Positions 1-8,302 of a stretch of DNA of 64,000 bases are shown here, piece after piece. A program made the position numbers and the translations under genes. Within the stretch, counting starts at the first letter, position 1, and the number at the start of each line of letters is the position of its first letter. The stretch covers positions 62,001 through 126,000 of the forward strand of contig NZ_JAVIDR010000003.1 of NCBI RefSeq assembly GCF_031157835.1, written 5' to 3'. The DNA is from Acinetobacter rudis (GTDB taxonomy: Bacteria; Pseudomonadota; Gammaproteobacteria; Pseudomonadales; Moraxellaceae). The notes beneath the pieces were generated by a model. The model did no database searches, was not told the DNA's origin, and saw only the letters and a program-made list of their open reading frames with translations.

Positions 1-53
1 ATGGTTCACCCTAATAGTAATTAATACTATATTCTTAATTTAAAACTCGTTTT

Positions 54-90
54 ATCGTATAGAGGCCTAAATTTAGGCCTTTTATACGAT
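54..90. terminator. Long inverted repeat, probable terminator of a gene left of the window
   Basis: A perfect 18-bp palindrome (AGGCCTAAATTTAGGCCT, 63-80) lies inside a longer inverted repeat: ATCGTATA at 54-61 pairs with TATACGAT at 83-90. The run of T at 80-83 suits a terminator for rightward transcription entering from outside the window. The function is inferred from structure only. Confidence 0.5.
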
Positions 91-227
91 GTTAGCTTAT
101 ATGAAAGATATTTAGTCTTCATATGTGTATCCTTTTACCTATCTCAGACATGTATAATTTAGTTTTTTAGCAATTGGGAGGCTAAATTTTGAATAAATTG
201 CTTTGATTCTTAAAGGATATACAAATC

Positions 228-884
228 ATGGATATTGTCGTTTTTGATCTAGATGGCACGTTATTGTCAACAGACTCTACAAAAACGTGGTTAGTAAAAC
301 AATTAAAATCTCATCCACTTAGGTTTATAGCTGCTGTCTTTATTTCACCTATAGCATTACCTTTAATGAAATTTAAGAAATATAAATCAAAAGGTGCTTC
401 ATTATTTTTATGGATTGCTACTTTTGGATTAAATAAAAATCAACTAGAAGAAAGATTTACATCATTTTCAATTGAACTTAAGAAAAATGCTACTCCTGAG
501 ATTTATTGGTTCAAAGAGGGTGTTACTACACTCGAATCACATGTAAAAGCCAATAGAAAAATTATAATCGCAACTGCTGCACCAGAATTGCTGGCTTCTG
601 CACTATTACAATCTATCAATGTTGATGTAACTGTTATCGGAACACCTTTACAAAAGAGAGCTGGGGGATGGATTGGCGGCGTTCACTGTCGGCATGAGGA
701 AAAGCTTAGACGATTAGAACGCATAGGTATAAGTTCTCAATGGTTAGCGACATATACTGATGATATAACAGAAGATTATCCGATTTTAATAAATAGTAAG
801 AATCCCTATTTAATCAATAGTAGCAATAAGCAAAAAGAAGCAAGTCATAACCTTAAAAACTTACATTATTTGGAATGGCATTAA
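228..884 (+). CDS. HAD-superfamily phosphatase (subfamily IB type)
   Basis: The 218-residue protein opens with HAD motif I, DLDGTLLSTD (residues 7-16), where the first Asp is the nucleophile. Motif II is the Thr of IATAAPELL near 115-123. Motif III is the acidic YTDDITEDYP near 183-192. The layout resembles the phosphoserine-phosphatase-like HAD-IB branch, cytosolic phosphomonoesterases of varied substrate. The segment at about 30-50 is hydrophobic (FIAAVFISPIALPL) and could be a cap helix or a membrane contact. AAAGGA lies about 8 bases before the ATG. It stands alone, downstream of a terminator-like repeat. The substrate cannot be told from sequence. Confidence 0.75.
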   Translation: MDIVVFDLDGTLLSTDSTKTWLVKQLKSHPLRFIAAVFISPIALPLMKFKKYKSKGASLFLWIATFGLNKNQLEERFTSFSIELKKNATPEIYWFKEGVTTLESHVKANRKIIIATAAPELLASALLQSINVDVTVIGTPLQKRAGGWIGGVHCRHEEKLRRLERIGISSQWLATYTDDITEDYPILINSKNPYLINSSNKQKEASHNLKNLHYLEWH

Positions 885-1148
885 TGTGATGTTGGTGAAA
901 TCTGACAATTTAGTAATAGGAAAATATACACATAGCTAAATCTATGGATTTAATATCAAGCCTTTGGAGAGAATTGATTAAAAAATTAAGTATGCTCTCC
1001 TGATTAAAAGGGCTTTTGCATTGAATAAAATGTCATAATTGCTAAAATGCATTTTTAATTTTTTAGGGTTTTATGTTTATTTTGCATTTATTTTGCGAGA
1101 TAAAAAATAAACCATTAAAATACATATAGTTACTCAAGGTTTCCATCA

Positions 1149-1652
1149 ATGCTCGATATATATTTAACAGATGTTCAAAACAAAGTGCAATTTAGTGATT
1201 ATCCTGGTGAGCATCCAGTTAAATTTATTTTAAATTTTAAAAAAATTTTTCCTAGTGTCATGGAGCTATTACTGCCTGTTTTACCTGAAGATGAAAACCT
1301 TGATTCAATGAGTTGGGAATCAACTACACATGATTTCGCAATATTTCAAAAGTTATTACAGGGTTGGGGAGTCATTGAGCTACGTTTGAATGCATTGAGT
1401 CAATATAAAGATCGAGCTTATGCAGACGCTTTAGTAAAAAAGGCAAATACAAAACGACAATTATTTAAAAAAACGCAATCAAAATTATCAAGTATAGAAT
1501 TAGATTATCTATTTATGCATGAAGTTCACGGACTCATTGATTCAGATCTCATAGATTTGGGTGAAAAATTTTACTTACCTATTCTTCGCGGACTTTGGCA
1601 AGACCTTGTGTCCGAACAAGTGTTATATGCTAAATTTGATCATGTAATCTAA
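1149..1652 (+). CDS. Conserved hypothetical protein, 167 aa
   Basis: I do not recognise this family. The protein has no signal peptide or membrane segment, is mixed acidic and basic, and looks largely helical in its second half (residues about 70-165), which suggests a soluble cytosolic protein. AAGG precedes the ATG by about 8 bases. A strong terminator follows at 1695, so it is probably a single-gene transcript. The 264 bases before it hold only AT-rich sequence. Confidence 0.6.
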   Translation: MLDIYLTDVQNKVQFSDYPGEHPVKFILNFKKIFPSVMELLLPVLPEDENLDSMSWESTTHDFAIFQKLLQGWGVIELRLNALSQYKDRAYADALVKKANTKRQLFKKTQSKLSSIELDYLFMHEVHGLIDSDLIDLGEKFYLPILRGLWQDLVSEQVLYAKFDHVI

Positions 1653-1694
1653 GTTTTTGTACAAACTAACAAATTGATCTAAATGAAGATTATT

Positions 1695-1722
1695 AAAAGA
1701 CCAGTTGTTTCTGGTCTTTTTT
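1695..1722 (+). terminator. Rho-independent terminator
   Basis: A ten-base perfect stem, AAAAGACCAG and CTGGTCTTTT, with a six-base loop ends in a T run. It sits 43 bases after the stop of the 167-aa gene. Confidence 0.85.
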
Positions 1723-1881
1723 ATGTTCTAAATGCTAGGTGCTTGAATTTTAGACAAAAGAATCTGAAAACTAAAATTTATTAGTAAAATCATTCTTTTT
1801 TAATGCAGAAGTACTGGAAAAATATTATAAATTAATCCTACAATAGAGCTTGGTTATTTACACTGTGTAGAAGCCAATCAG

Positions 1882-2406
1882 GTGTTCAATCTGTACTGTT
1901 TTTCTAAAAATCATGCAGATTCACTTTCAGTTGAGATCGTCATCTTGCTAAGAACCAGTGGAATACTGCTCGCTTTAGCGACAGTTCTATTACAGTTCGC
2001 TGTTTTTTTACAGCCTTTATTGCCGGAGCAATATCAAATCGCACCGGTCTGTGAATTAATTTCTCAGGTTATTAAAGCTAAAAAAACATCGCAAGATCAT
2101 AATAACGATTCATCAGAACAGCATTCCGTCATACATCATGATTTAAAACACTTAAATATCTCTCAAGATCATTCATCTTCTGGTCATAGTCATCATGACC
2201 TGACCCATCAATGTCAATATTGCACTATCTACGGCAATTTACATCTGCCACCTGAGATTGATCTCAAAGAGATTCTTGTTCGTATTCAAGTCCGTTTATT
2301 GGCTTATAGTGAAAGCTTTAAGCATATCTACTTTGAGTTACAACGACTTTATTTGCTACCACAAGGTAGGGCTCCCCCCAACACTCTACAGCTATCTATC
2401 GTTTAA
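1882..2406 (+). CDS. DUF2946-type protein, 174 aa
   Basis: One hydrophobic segment (residues about 20-47) is followed by a His-rich stretch (about 90-108, with HH and HSHHD) and a CQYC pair near 111-114. The C-terminus ends in an RAPPN-type motif. This is the layout of DUF2946 proteins, small exported proteins with a CxxC and histidines that are often linked to metal handling. The start shown is GTG at 1882; no better ATG exists in frame and no clear ribosome site is visible, so the start is uncertain. It lies about 140 bases before cydA on the same strand. A role in metal supply to the oxidase is only a guess. Confidence 0.6.
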   Translation: MFNLYCFSKNHADSLSVEIVILLRTSGILLALATVLLQFAVFLQPLLPEQYQIAPVCELISQVIKAKKTSQDHNNDSSEQHSVIHHDLKHLNISQDHSSSGHSHHDLTHQCQYCTIYGNLHLPPEIDLKEILVRIQVRLLAYSESFKHIYFELQRLYLLPQGRAPPNTLQLSIV

Positions 2407-2548
2407 TTTTCGATTTATTTCACATTGTAGAGTGAGCAAATATGCAAACTTATTTTAAGCATTGCCAAAAGCAGTGCTGTGAGGCTGTGCACATCAAAAA
2501 CAGCAATAATCAACAAGTATGTTTAATTCAACATTGCGAGGTCTACCC

Positions 2549-4006
2549 ATGAATTTAGGTATGACAGCACTTGAGTTAGCACGTATTCAATTTGCTTTTA
2601 CTGTTTCTTTTCATATTGTGTTCCCAGCTATTTCAATTGGGCTTGCAAGTTTTCTTGCTGTAATAGAATGGCGTTGGTTAAAAACCAATGATCCTGTTTA
2701 CCGGGACTTATTTAAATACTGGGCTAAAATTTTTGCTATTGCTTTTGGTATGGGCGTTGTTTCTGGTGTCGTTATGAGCTACCAGTTTGGAACAAATTGG
2801 AGTGAATTTTCCCGAATAGCTGGGAGCGTGACAGGACCATTATTAACTTATGAGGTACTAAGTGCTTTCTTCTTAGAGGCAGGGTTCTTAGGGGTTATGT
2901 TGTTTGGATGGGGAAGAGTTGGTCCAAGAGCACATTTCTTTGCAACACTAATGGTCGCTATTGGTACTTGTATTTCAATGTTCTGGATACTTTCTTCGAA
3001 CAGTTGGATGCAAACACCTCAGGGATTTAGTTTTGAAAATGGCATTATTGTTCCTCAAGATTGGTTTGCCATTGTATTTAACCCTTCATTTCCATATCGA
3101 CTTGCACACATGGCAGCAGCAGCATTTTTAGTTTCTGCTTTACTTGTACTTGCAATTTCTGCATGGCATTTGCTTAAAGGGCGTCGAGATAAACTTGTTA
3201 AGACCTCATTTTCTATGGCGTTATGGTTACTCCTTATTCTAGCTCCTTTGCAAATTTTCATTGGTGATATGCATGGCTTGAATACTTTGAAGCATCAACC
3301 AGCAAAACTTGCAGCAGTAGAAGGTCACTGGGAAACAAATAAAGAGGGTGGAATGCCGCTTTATCTATTTGGCATTCCAGATATGCAAGCAGAAGAAACA
3401 AAATATGCCATTGGTATTCCTAATCTTGGCAGTCTGATCATGACACACACAATGAATGGTGAGGTCAAAGGATTAAAAGAATTTGAACCGGAAGATCGTC
3501 CTAATTCTACGGTAGTATTTTGGAGCTTCCGTATCATGGCTGGTCTTGGTGTGTTAATGATTTTATTGGCATTGTTAGGATTATTATTACGTAAAAATCA
3601 AAAGCTTTATGAACATAAAGGCTTACAGCGTTTTGCGGTACTCATGGGACCATCAGGATTTATTGCATTACTTGCTGGATGGTTTACAACAGAAGTTGGT
3701 CGTCAGCCTTGGTTGGTTTATGGAGTATTGCGTACCAAAGATGGTTTATCTCCAGTTTCTGCAGAACAAGTTGGTTTGAGCCTAATCCTTTTTGTCGTGG
3801 TTTATTGTGTGGTTTTTGGCATTGGAATTTATTACATGTTCAAAGTTATGCATAAGGGACCTGAATTCTTTTATGCACAATCAGAATTGCATGCTGATAG
3901 TGAAGTTATTCAAGCATCAAAACGTCCATTAAGTAGTGTAGAGGATGAACTTGATAGTTCAAATGAATCAAAACCTACAACTCATTCGCAGGAGCATGAC
4001 AAATGA
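2549..4006 (+). CDS. cydA: Cytochrome bd-type quinol oxidase subunit I (CIO type)
   Basis: CydA carries the quinol site and the haems of the inner-membrane bd oxidase, which reduces O2 to water without pumping protons. Visible landmarks are the N-terminal ELARIQFAFTVSFHIVFP with the haem-ligand His, GDMHGLNTLKHQPAK at the start of the periplasmic Q loop, and the signature GWFTTEVGRQPW. The Q loop is short, as in cyanide-insensitive oxidases (CioA) rather than the long-loop E. coli type. I place the start at ATG 2549 because GCGAGG lies just before it; an in-frame ATG at 2519 would add ten residues. The stop overlaps cydB by 4 bases (ATGA), indicating translational coupling. Confidence 0.95.
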   Translation: MNLGMTALELARIQFAFTVSFHIVFPAISIGLASFLAVIEWRWLKTNDPVYRDLFKYWAKIFAIAFGMGVVSGVVMSYQFGTNWSEFSRIAGSVTGPLLTYEVLSAFFLEAGFLGVMLFGWGRVGPRAHFFATLMVAIGTCISMFWILSSNSWMQTPQGFSFENGIIVPQDWFAIVFNPSFPYRLAHMAAAAFLVSALLVLAISAWHLLKGRRDKLVKTSFSMALWLLLILAPLQIFIGDMHGLNTLKHQPAKLAAVEGHWETNKEGGMPLYLFGIPDMQAEETKYAIGIPNLGSLIMTHTMNGEVKGLKEFEPEDRPNSTVVFWSFRIMAGLGVLMILLALLGLLLRKNQKLYEHKGLQRFAVLMGPSGFIALLAGWFTTEVGRQPWLVYGVLRTKDGLSPVSAEQVGLSLILFVVVYCVVFGIGIYYMFKVMHKGPEFFYAQSELHADSEVIQASKRPLSSVEDELDSSNESKPTTHSQEHDK

Positions 4007-5007
4007 TTGATTTATCATTAATTTGGGTGGTAATCATTGCGATCGGTGTGTTGATTTATGTAGTTCTTGATGGTTTTGATCTTGGTATTGGTATTTTATT
4101 TCCATTTGTAAAAGGTCAGCAAGAACGTGATGTGATGATGAATACTGTTGCTCCAGTTTGGGATGGCAACGAGACCTGGATGGTACTGGGTGGTGCCGCA
4201 TTATATGCTGCATTTCCATTAGTATATGCTACTGTACTATCTGCGCTGTATATGCCAATTATTATGATGCTCATTGCCTTAATCTTTCGTGGCGTTGCAT
4301 TTGAGTTTCGATTTAAGGCAAATAAATCTAAGCATTGGTGGGATAAAGCATTCATTGGTGGTTCTATCTTAGCAAGCTTTTTTCAAGGTGTAATTTTAGG
4401 TGCATATATTCAGGGGATTAAGGTTGAAAATGGGGTATATGCAGGTGGTGGACTAGACTGGTTAAGTTCTTTTAGTTTATTTACTGGTGTTGGTGTGGTG
4501 GTATTATACGCTGCGCTAGGTTGTGGATGGTTGATTTTTAAAACTGAAGCTTCAATCCAAGAAACCATGTATAAATTAATGCCAAAATTGATCATTGTAT
4601 TATTAGTCATATTTGCTTGTGTCAGTATCTATACACCAATATTACAACCTCAAATTGCAGAACGTTGGTTTAGTCAACCTCAGTTGATGTATTTTAGTCC
4701 AGTACCAATTTTAGTTGTACTATTTACAGTACTTACTTTGCGTGCATGTAAACTGCGTCAGGAATTAAGCCCTTTTATATATACTTTAGCTTTGGTATTC
4801 CTTGCTTATACTGGTTTCATTATTAGTTTATGGCCTTATATTATTCCACCGTCCGTTACTATTTGGGAGGCAGCTTCACCTTTAAGCAGTCAGCTTTTTG
4901 CTTTAATTGGTGCCTTACTTCTTATTCCAATTATTCTAATCTATACAGGTTTATCTTATTGGGTGTTTAGAGATAAAGTGCGTATTGGTGATGAAGGCTA
5001 CCACTAA
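4003..5007 (+). CDS. cydB: Cytochrome bd-type quinol oxidase subunit II
   Basis: CydB is the second integral membrane subunit. The 334-residue protein begins with VLDGFDLGIGILFPF and contains the family motif PVWDGNETWMVLGG near residues 51-64. It has about eight to nine hydrophobic helices. The ATG overlaps the cydA stop, and a tiny third gene follows after 13 bases, giving a cydA-cydB-small subunit operon. Length and motifs are normal for the CIO/CydB family. Confidence 0.95.
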   Translation: MIDLSLIWVVIIAIGVLIYVVLDGFDLGIGILFPFVKGQQERDVMMNTVAPVWDGNETWMVLGGAALYAAFPLVYATVLSALYMPIIMMLIALIFRGVAFEFRFKANKSKHWWDKAFIGGSILASFFQGVILGAYIQGIKVENGVYAGGGLDWLSSFSLFTGVGVVVLYAALGCGWLIFKTEASIQETMYKLMPKLIIVLLVIFACVSIYTPILQPQIAERWFSQPQLMYFSPVPILVVLFTVLTLRACKLRQELSPFIYTLALVFLAYTGFIISLWPYIIPPSVTIWEAASPLSSQLFALIGALLLIPIILIYTGLSYWVFRDKVRIGDEGYH

Positions 5008-5020
5008 TTAAGGTGTAATA

Positions 5021-5131
5021 ATGAAAAAATCGGAATTAAAGTGGTTTACTTTCCTATGGCTTGCTGGTGTACTGGTTTTATTTGTTATAGCAGGAGCATT
5101 TCGTTTAATGGTTCAACTTGCATACCAATAA
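5021..5131 (+). CDS. 36-aa bd oxidase accessory subunit (DUF2474/CydX-like)
   Basis: ATG 5021 opens a 36-codon frame ending at TAA 5131, with AAGG seven bases before it. The protein starts MKKSELKWFTFLWLAG and is a single transmembrane helix (about residues 9-28) with a basic N-terminus. Small single-helix proteins of the DUF2474 or CydX type are commonly encoded right after cydAB or cioAB and stabilise the oxidase. Position, size and topology all fit. The family assignment is by context and general appearance. Confidence 0.75.
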   Translation: MKKSELKWFTFLWLAGVLVLFVIAGAFRLMVQLAYQ

Positions 5132-5155
5132 GTAAAGTCATCTAATTGATAAGAT

Positions 5156-5186
5156 AAATGGCCTAACTTAAAAGTTAGGCCATTTT
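5156..5186. terminator. Bidirectional terminator between cyd operon and DUF805 gene
   Basis: A 14-base perfect stem (AAATGGCCTAACTT with its complement, loop of two) is flanked by A on the left and T on the right. It can stop both the rightward cyd transcript and the leftward DUF805 transcript. Confidence 0.85.
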
Positions 5187-5210
5187 AGTAAATGCTATAA
5201 AGAAGATAAA

Positions 5211-5843
5211 TTAAATGGTTGGCTCACTTGCAGGAGCATCGTTTTCAATTGAAGATTGATCCAATTGTATTGAGTTTTCGGTTAAACCATTTTGTTGTAA
5301 ATCATTATATTGAGTCATCAATGCTGCGGAAAAAGTTAATGCTCCAATATACAATACAAAGATTGTTGCAAGAAAAATACAGTATAAAATACCAATAAGT
5401 TTCTCAGTTTGCTCGGTAATTCTCACTGGACCATAGTTATTCGTAGCTTGAGTACCAGGAGCTAACATAAGGTAGAAGCCAAAAATAATGTTAACTATAG
5501 GCAGTAAGAAAAGTAAGCATAACCAACCACTTTTATTTAGATCATGTAGACGTCTAATACTAACAATAATGCTCAATACAGCTGCACCAATGATCACAAT
5601 AATAAGGGCTATTAATGTAATAACTCCAAGTCCAGTTCCAATATAATCTTGAATACCAACAGCTTCACCATTATAAGTGGCAACTGTGATTAGACCTAGT
5701 AGGGTAACAACTACAAGTGCGCAACTGTATAGTACGCTAGTAATGAATAACCAAGCTAAGTAAGATAAGCGACCGAATCTTCCATGAACAGAATATGGAA
5801 AATCTTTTGTTGATTGTATGTCTTGACTAGTATTTTGAATCAT
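5211..5843 (-). CDS. DUF805 family inner-membrane protein
   Basis: After an N-terminal GRFGRLSYLAWLF segment come about four hydrophobic helices, with the family's RRLHDLNKSGWLCLLFLLP motif between helices and NNYGP near the end. This is a typical DUF805 membrane protein of unknown function. I prefer ATG 5843 (GGA a few bases upstream; protein starts MIQNTSQD) over an in-frame start 27 codons earlier whose extra residues look untranslated. The last 40 residues are a polar cytosolic or periplasmic tail. Confidence 0.8.
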   Translation of the reverse strand: MIQNTSQDIQSTKDFPYSVHGRFGRLSYLAWLFITSVLYSCALVVVTLLGLITVATYNGEAVGIQDYIGTGLGVITLIALIIVIIGAAVLSIIVSIRRLHDLNKSGWLCLLFLLPIVNIIFGFYLMLAPGTQATNNYGPVRITEQTEKLIGILYCIFLATIFVLYIGALTFSAALMTQYNDLQQNGLTENSIQLDQSSIENDAPASEPTI

Positions 5844-6120
5844 AGTTTTTTCCGTAAATTGGATAAATATTTTGATTGAAATAAATATAGGTAGGTATGT
5901 ATATAACTTAGATATTTTAAACAAATGGATAGTTAATGTGTAGTTAAAATATTAATGTGCATGACAGAAAATATTTTGGTGCCAACATATATTCTTGTTT
6001 ATAGAATTCATAATATTTACATTTATTGTTAAACTCTATGAAGAATCCAATAAACCAGCATTAACTTATTTATAATTAAAGGATATTTTTTATGATCAGA
6101 TATACGACAAGGAGTTGGTG

Positions 6121-6816
6121 TTGACTATTATTTATCTCATTCGTCATGGTCAAGCTTCTTTTGGCCAAGAAAATTATGATCAATTGTCTGTAAAAGGGGA
6201 AATGCAATCAAAAATATTGGGGCAACATTTATCACAAATTATTAATAGTACTCCATTGGTTATTTCTGGTTCCATGCGGCGTCATCAACAAACTGCGAGT
6301 TTAGCCTTGCAACAATTTTCTCAATTCAACATGCATATTGATTCTGCTTGGAATGAATTTGATCATCAGCAAATTTTTGCTTTATATAATGCTCGGTTTG
6401 CAAATCCAGAATTAATTAAAAAAGACATTGCAACTGCTGAAAACCCAAAAACATTTATGATGGAGATATTCACCGCAGCAATGATGCGTTGGATAAGTAC
6501 CGAATATGATCATCAATATACTGAATCATGGTGTGAATTTAAGCAACGTGTCGATCAAGCATTAATAAATCTTTCCCAATTGCTAAATCAGTATCCATCT
6601 AAACATGTAGCAATCTTCAGTTCAGGTGGTGTTATTTCTTTAGTCATTGCTAAATTGCTAAATTTAGATTTCAATCAAACTGCAGATCTCATTTGGAAAA
6701 TTAGTAATGCAAGTATTACAACACTAAAATTTGTTGATCAGCAATTTGAGTTATTAACAATGAATGAATATCACTACTTAGAGCAAGCTGATGAGCAACT
6801 AGCGACTTGGGTATAG
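6121..6816 (+). CDS. Histidine phosphatase family protein (phosphoglycerate-mutase-like)
   Basis: The catalytic IRHGQASFG motif sits at residues 6-14. A second-domain SSGGVISLV replaces the usual SHGG; the conserved Arg is in SGSMRRHQQT near 50-59. The usual second catalytic His of the family would fall at the SSGG position, where Ser is seen. That is an oddity, although several subfamilies vary here. AAGGAG at 6109-6114 points to the TTG at 6121 as start; GTG 6118 and TTG 6115 are also in frame. Substrate unknown. It is a single gene, followed by 500 bases without a gene. Confidence 0.75.
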   Translation: MTIIYLIRHGQASFGQENYDQLSVKGEMQSKILGQHLSQIINSTPLVISGSMRRHQQTASLALQQFSQFNMHIDSAWNEFDHQQIFALYNARFANPELIKKDIATAENPKTFMMEIFTAAMMRWISTEYDHQYTESWCEFKQRVDQALINLSQLLNQYPSKHVAIFSSGGVISLVIAKLLNLDFNQTADLIWKISNASITTLKFVDQQFELLTMNEYHYLEQADEQLATWV

Positions 6817-7333
6817 TGATTTATCATCCTTTTATTAAATGAAAAATAACTTATACGAGGGTTATCCCTAGAGTTGTCCGCAAAATTTGTGGATTACTCA
6901 CAATCTATTCAAATTTATTTAAAACACTAACATATTGAAATTAAATAACTTAGTGTTGGTTTTTATGCTTTTAAAAGAAAATCGTTTAATAAGTGATCGT
7001 CAGCATAAAGATAAACTGAGAAAAGTAGTAGTGTAAGAAAAAAGGCAAGCAAAGATGAAATGAGATTTTCTCAGATACTATTAGAAATTATTTGTTGTCG
7101 AAAATTTAATAAAGAAGTGAGGTGTAGAATAAAATTCTGTGGTAACCATCTAGACTGTTGGATTCTAATTGAAATTTTGAAGTTATTAAATGTAGTGATT
7201 CTTATACATCAAAGTTGGACTAAAACCATAGAATTAATCTGAATAGTGATATCTATTGCAGCTTGCTTGAAAGTGCTCAGACAACGACAACTAGCAATAT
7301 GATAATCATACATTGTATTTAGAATTTATATAG
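6817..7333. other. Gene-poor stretch before the accessory island
   Basis: I see no convincing gene here. A short open frame at 7060-7242 has an unnatural composition and no ribosome site. A Fur-like core ATGATAATCAT occurs at 7300-7310 but precedes no gene. The stretch marks the left junction between ordinary chromosome and the Xer-bounded island. Confidence 0.5.
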
Positions 7334-7361
7334 ATTTCGCATAATGTATATTATGTTAAAT
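7334..7361 (+). other. pdif-type XerC/XerD recombination site (complete, leftmost)
   Basis: The 28-bp site has XerC arm ATTTCGCATAA (7334-7344), six-base spacer TGTATA and XerD arm TTATGTTAAAT (7351-7361). This is the arm and spacer layout of Acinetobacter pdif sites, which bound mobile gene modules on plasmids. It is the left boundary of the tandem module, whose repeated sequence begins exactly at the XerD arm. Confidence 0.85.
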
Positions 7362-7374
7362 AGAATATCCAAGA

Positions 7375-7407
7375 CTGTGGCCTACACAACACTGTTTGTT
7401 GCCACAG
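7375..7407 (+). repeat. Hairpin 1 of module head, copy A
   Basis: CTGTGGC (7375-7381) and GCCACAG (7401-7407) form an inverted repeat directly abutting hairpin 2. Equivalent sequences occur after the other three Xer-like sites. The stem carries one mismatch in the third and is intact in the fourth. Confidence 0.6.
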
Positions 7408-7450
7408 CTCAGTAACGTGATGATCTACGATTATACATCACGTTACTGAG
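7408..7450 (+). repeat. Hairpin 2 of module head, copy A (15-bp perfect stem)
   Basis: CTCAGTAACGTGATG (7408-7422) pairs perfectly with CATCACGTTACTGAG (7436-7450) around a 13-base loop. In the third and fourth occurrences four stem positions differ on both arms so that pairing is kept, which shows selection for the dyad. It may be a protein-binding site or a structured RNA. Confidence 0.8.
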
Positions 7451-7456
7451 TATCCT

Positions 7457-7485
7457 AATGAACATAATATAAGTTATGCAGAAAT
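7457..7485 (-). other. Second, inverted Xer-like site in module head, copy A
   Basis: AATGAACATAA (9 of 11 to a reversed XerD arm), spacer TATAAG, and TTATGCAGAAAT, which is a reversed XerC arm with one extra base. It points opposite to the site at 7334, so the hairpins lie between two inverted Xer-like sites. It is degenerate and may be inactive. Confidence 0.5.
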
Positions 7486-7498
7486 CAGACCGCTACTC

Positions 7499-7530
7499 GA
7501 CTTGCGTATTAGTCCAAGCCTACGCAAGTC
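7499..7530. repeat. Inverted repeat at the 3' end of the 139-aa gene, copy A
   Basis: GACTTGCGTA (7499-7508) and TACGCAAGTC (7521-7530) are a perfect 10-bp inverted repeat spanning the stop codon of the leftward gene. It may act as its terminator stem, though no T run follows on that strand. Confidence 0.5.
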
Positions 7531-7928
7531 TGCGTGGCTATGACCTCTATGTCTGGGTACATGATGCAGATTTGGTCAATCGTTTCCCGCATATTATAAA
7601 TTGGGGTTTGAGAACCTTTCTGAGTTGGATGTACCGTATTTTTCAGTACATTGGCTATTTTATGTTCAAATGTTTGAATGACTGAATTGTCTTTGGGTTG
7701 CTTCTGTTTTTTAGTGATGAGTTGCTGACAATGGTTTAGTTTGTTTTGAACAACACCATTTAGGAAATCTTTTAGATTTTGGTAAACACCGAAATTAATT
7801 TCTGAATAAGTCGCAGCTAAGACAATTGCATCCATGATGAATTGTGATTGTTCATAGACTTCTGACAGTTGATGAGTATTTTTATCGAAGTCTTGGATTT
7901 TATTAATCAGCTCCCATGCCTTGTCCAT
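7509..7928 (-). CDS. Hypothetical protein, 139 aa, module copy A
   Basis: I do not recognise this family. It is a soluble, mostly helical protein with a C-terminal segment rich in I, T and C (ATQTCVGLD). The ATG at 7928 follows GGAG and sits just after the stop of the 82-aa gene, so the two are translationally coupled; an in-frame GTG lies one codon upstream. The last codons lie in the block conserved in all three full module heads. It differs from copy B at two residues (Ser for Thr, Ala for Glu). Confidence 0.65.
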   Translation of the reverse strand: MDKAWELINKIQDFDKNTHQLSEVYEQSQFIMDAIVLAATYSEINFGVYQNLKDFLNGVVQNKLNHCQQLITKKQKQPKDNSVIQTFEHKIANVLKNTVHPTQKGSQTPIYNMRETIDQICIMYPDIEVIATQTCVGLD

Positions 7929-7932
7929 CACC

Positions 7933-8181
7933 CTACTCTCCTAAATATTCACGAATTTCAGCATTGGCTTTTTTATAGGTTTCTAAGTGGGCATCAATCA
8001 GTGAATAGTCATACGACCAGTCACTTGCCACCACTGCCAAATGCTTAAGGCATCTTTCTGTAGATTCAGCAGGACAACATACGTCTAGGCATGGATGGCC
8101 ATGTTCAGCAACAATTTTGGCAACTTGATTGAAAGCAGCCTGAATGAAATCGAGATGATTTTGGAACGCTATAGCAGTCAT
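7933..8181 (-). CDS. Hypothetical protein, 82 aa, module copy A
   Basis: A small soluble protein with CLDVCCP and ERCLKHL cysteines near residues 31-36 and 43-44. No known domain is recognised. Its ribosome site AAGG is five bases before the ATG and overlaps a TAGTTAC motif that recurs through the divergent promoter region, suggesting control by a DNA-binding protein at that operator. It is the first gene of the leftward pair and is identical in copy B. Confidence 0.65.
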   Translation of the reverse strand: MTAIAFQNHLDFIQAAFNQVAKIVAEHGHPCLDVCCPAESTERCLKHLAVVASDWSYDYSLIDAHLETYKKANAEIREYLGE

Positions 8182-8283
8182 AGTTACCTTATTTAAAAGT
8201 TACCAATTTACATTTAGGATTAAATCATTTTAAAAGTAACTTTACAACTTTAAATTAAGTTTAAAATAAAACTAAGTTACTTT
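8182..8283. promoter_or_regulatory. Divergent promoter region with repeated AGTTAC operators, copy A
   Basis: Between the leftward pair and the 64-aa gene are four related motifs: AGTTAC at 8182, AAAAGTTACC at 8195, AAAGTAACTTT at 8233 and AAGTTACTTT at 8274. Two are odd palindromes of the form AAGT(A/T)ACTT. Clusters like this are typical operators of small ribbon-helix-helix or other dimeric regulators; the 64-aa protein is the obvious candidate. Confidence 0.55.
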
Positions 8284-8302
8284 TTAACGTGGAATCAAAG
8301 TT

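Noticed and set aside
2258..2458. 66-codon frame overlapping the end of the DUF2946-type gene
   Set aside because: It is a shifted frame inside and beyond a supported gene, without a ribosome site.
7060..7242. 60-codon open frame in the gene-poor stretch left of the island
   Set aside because: No ribosome site, odd composition rich in Ile, Cys and Leu, and no neighbour context. It looks like chance.
7298..7315. Fur-like core ATGATAATCAT just left of the pdif site
   Set aside because: Only the centre matches the consensus, and no gene follows within a sensible distance on either strand.
7476..7685. 69-codon rightward frame (and its copy at 9480) antisense to the 139-aa gene
   Set aside because: It lies wholly opposite the coupled 139-aa gene, which has a good ribosome site; it overlaps hairpin and Xer-like sequence.
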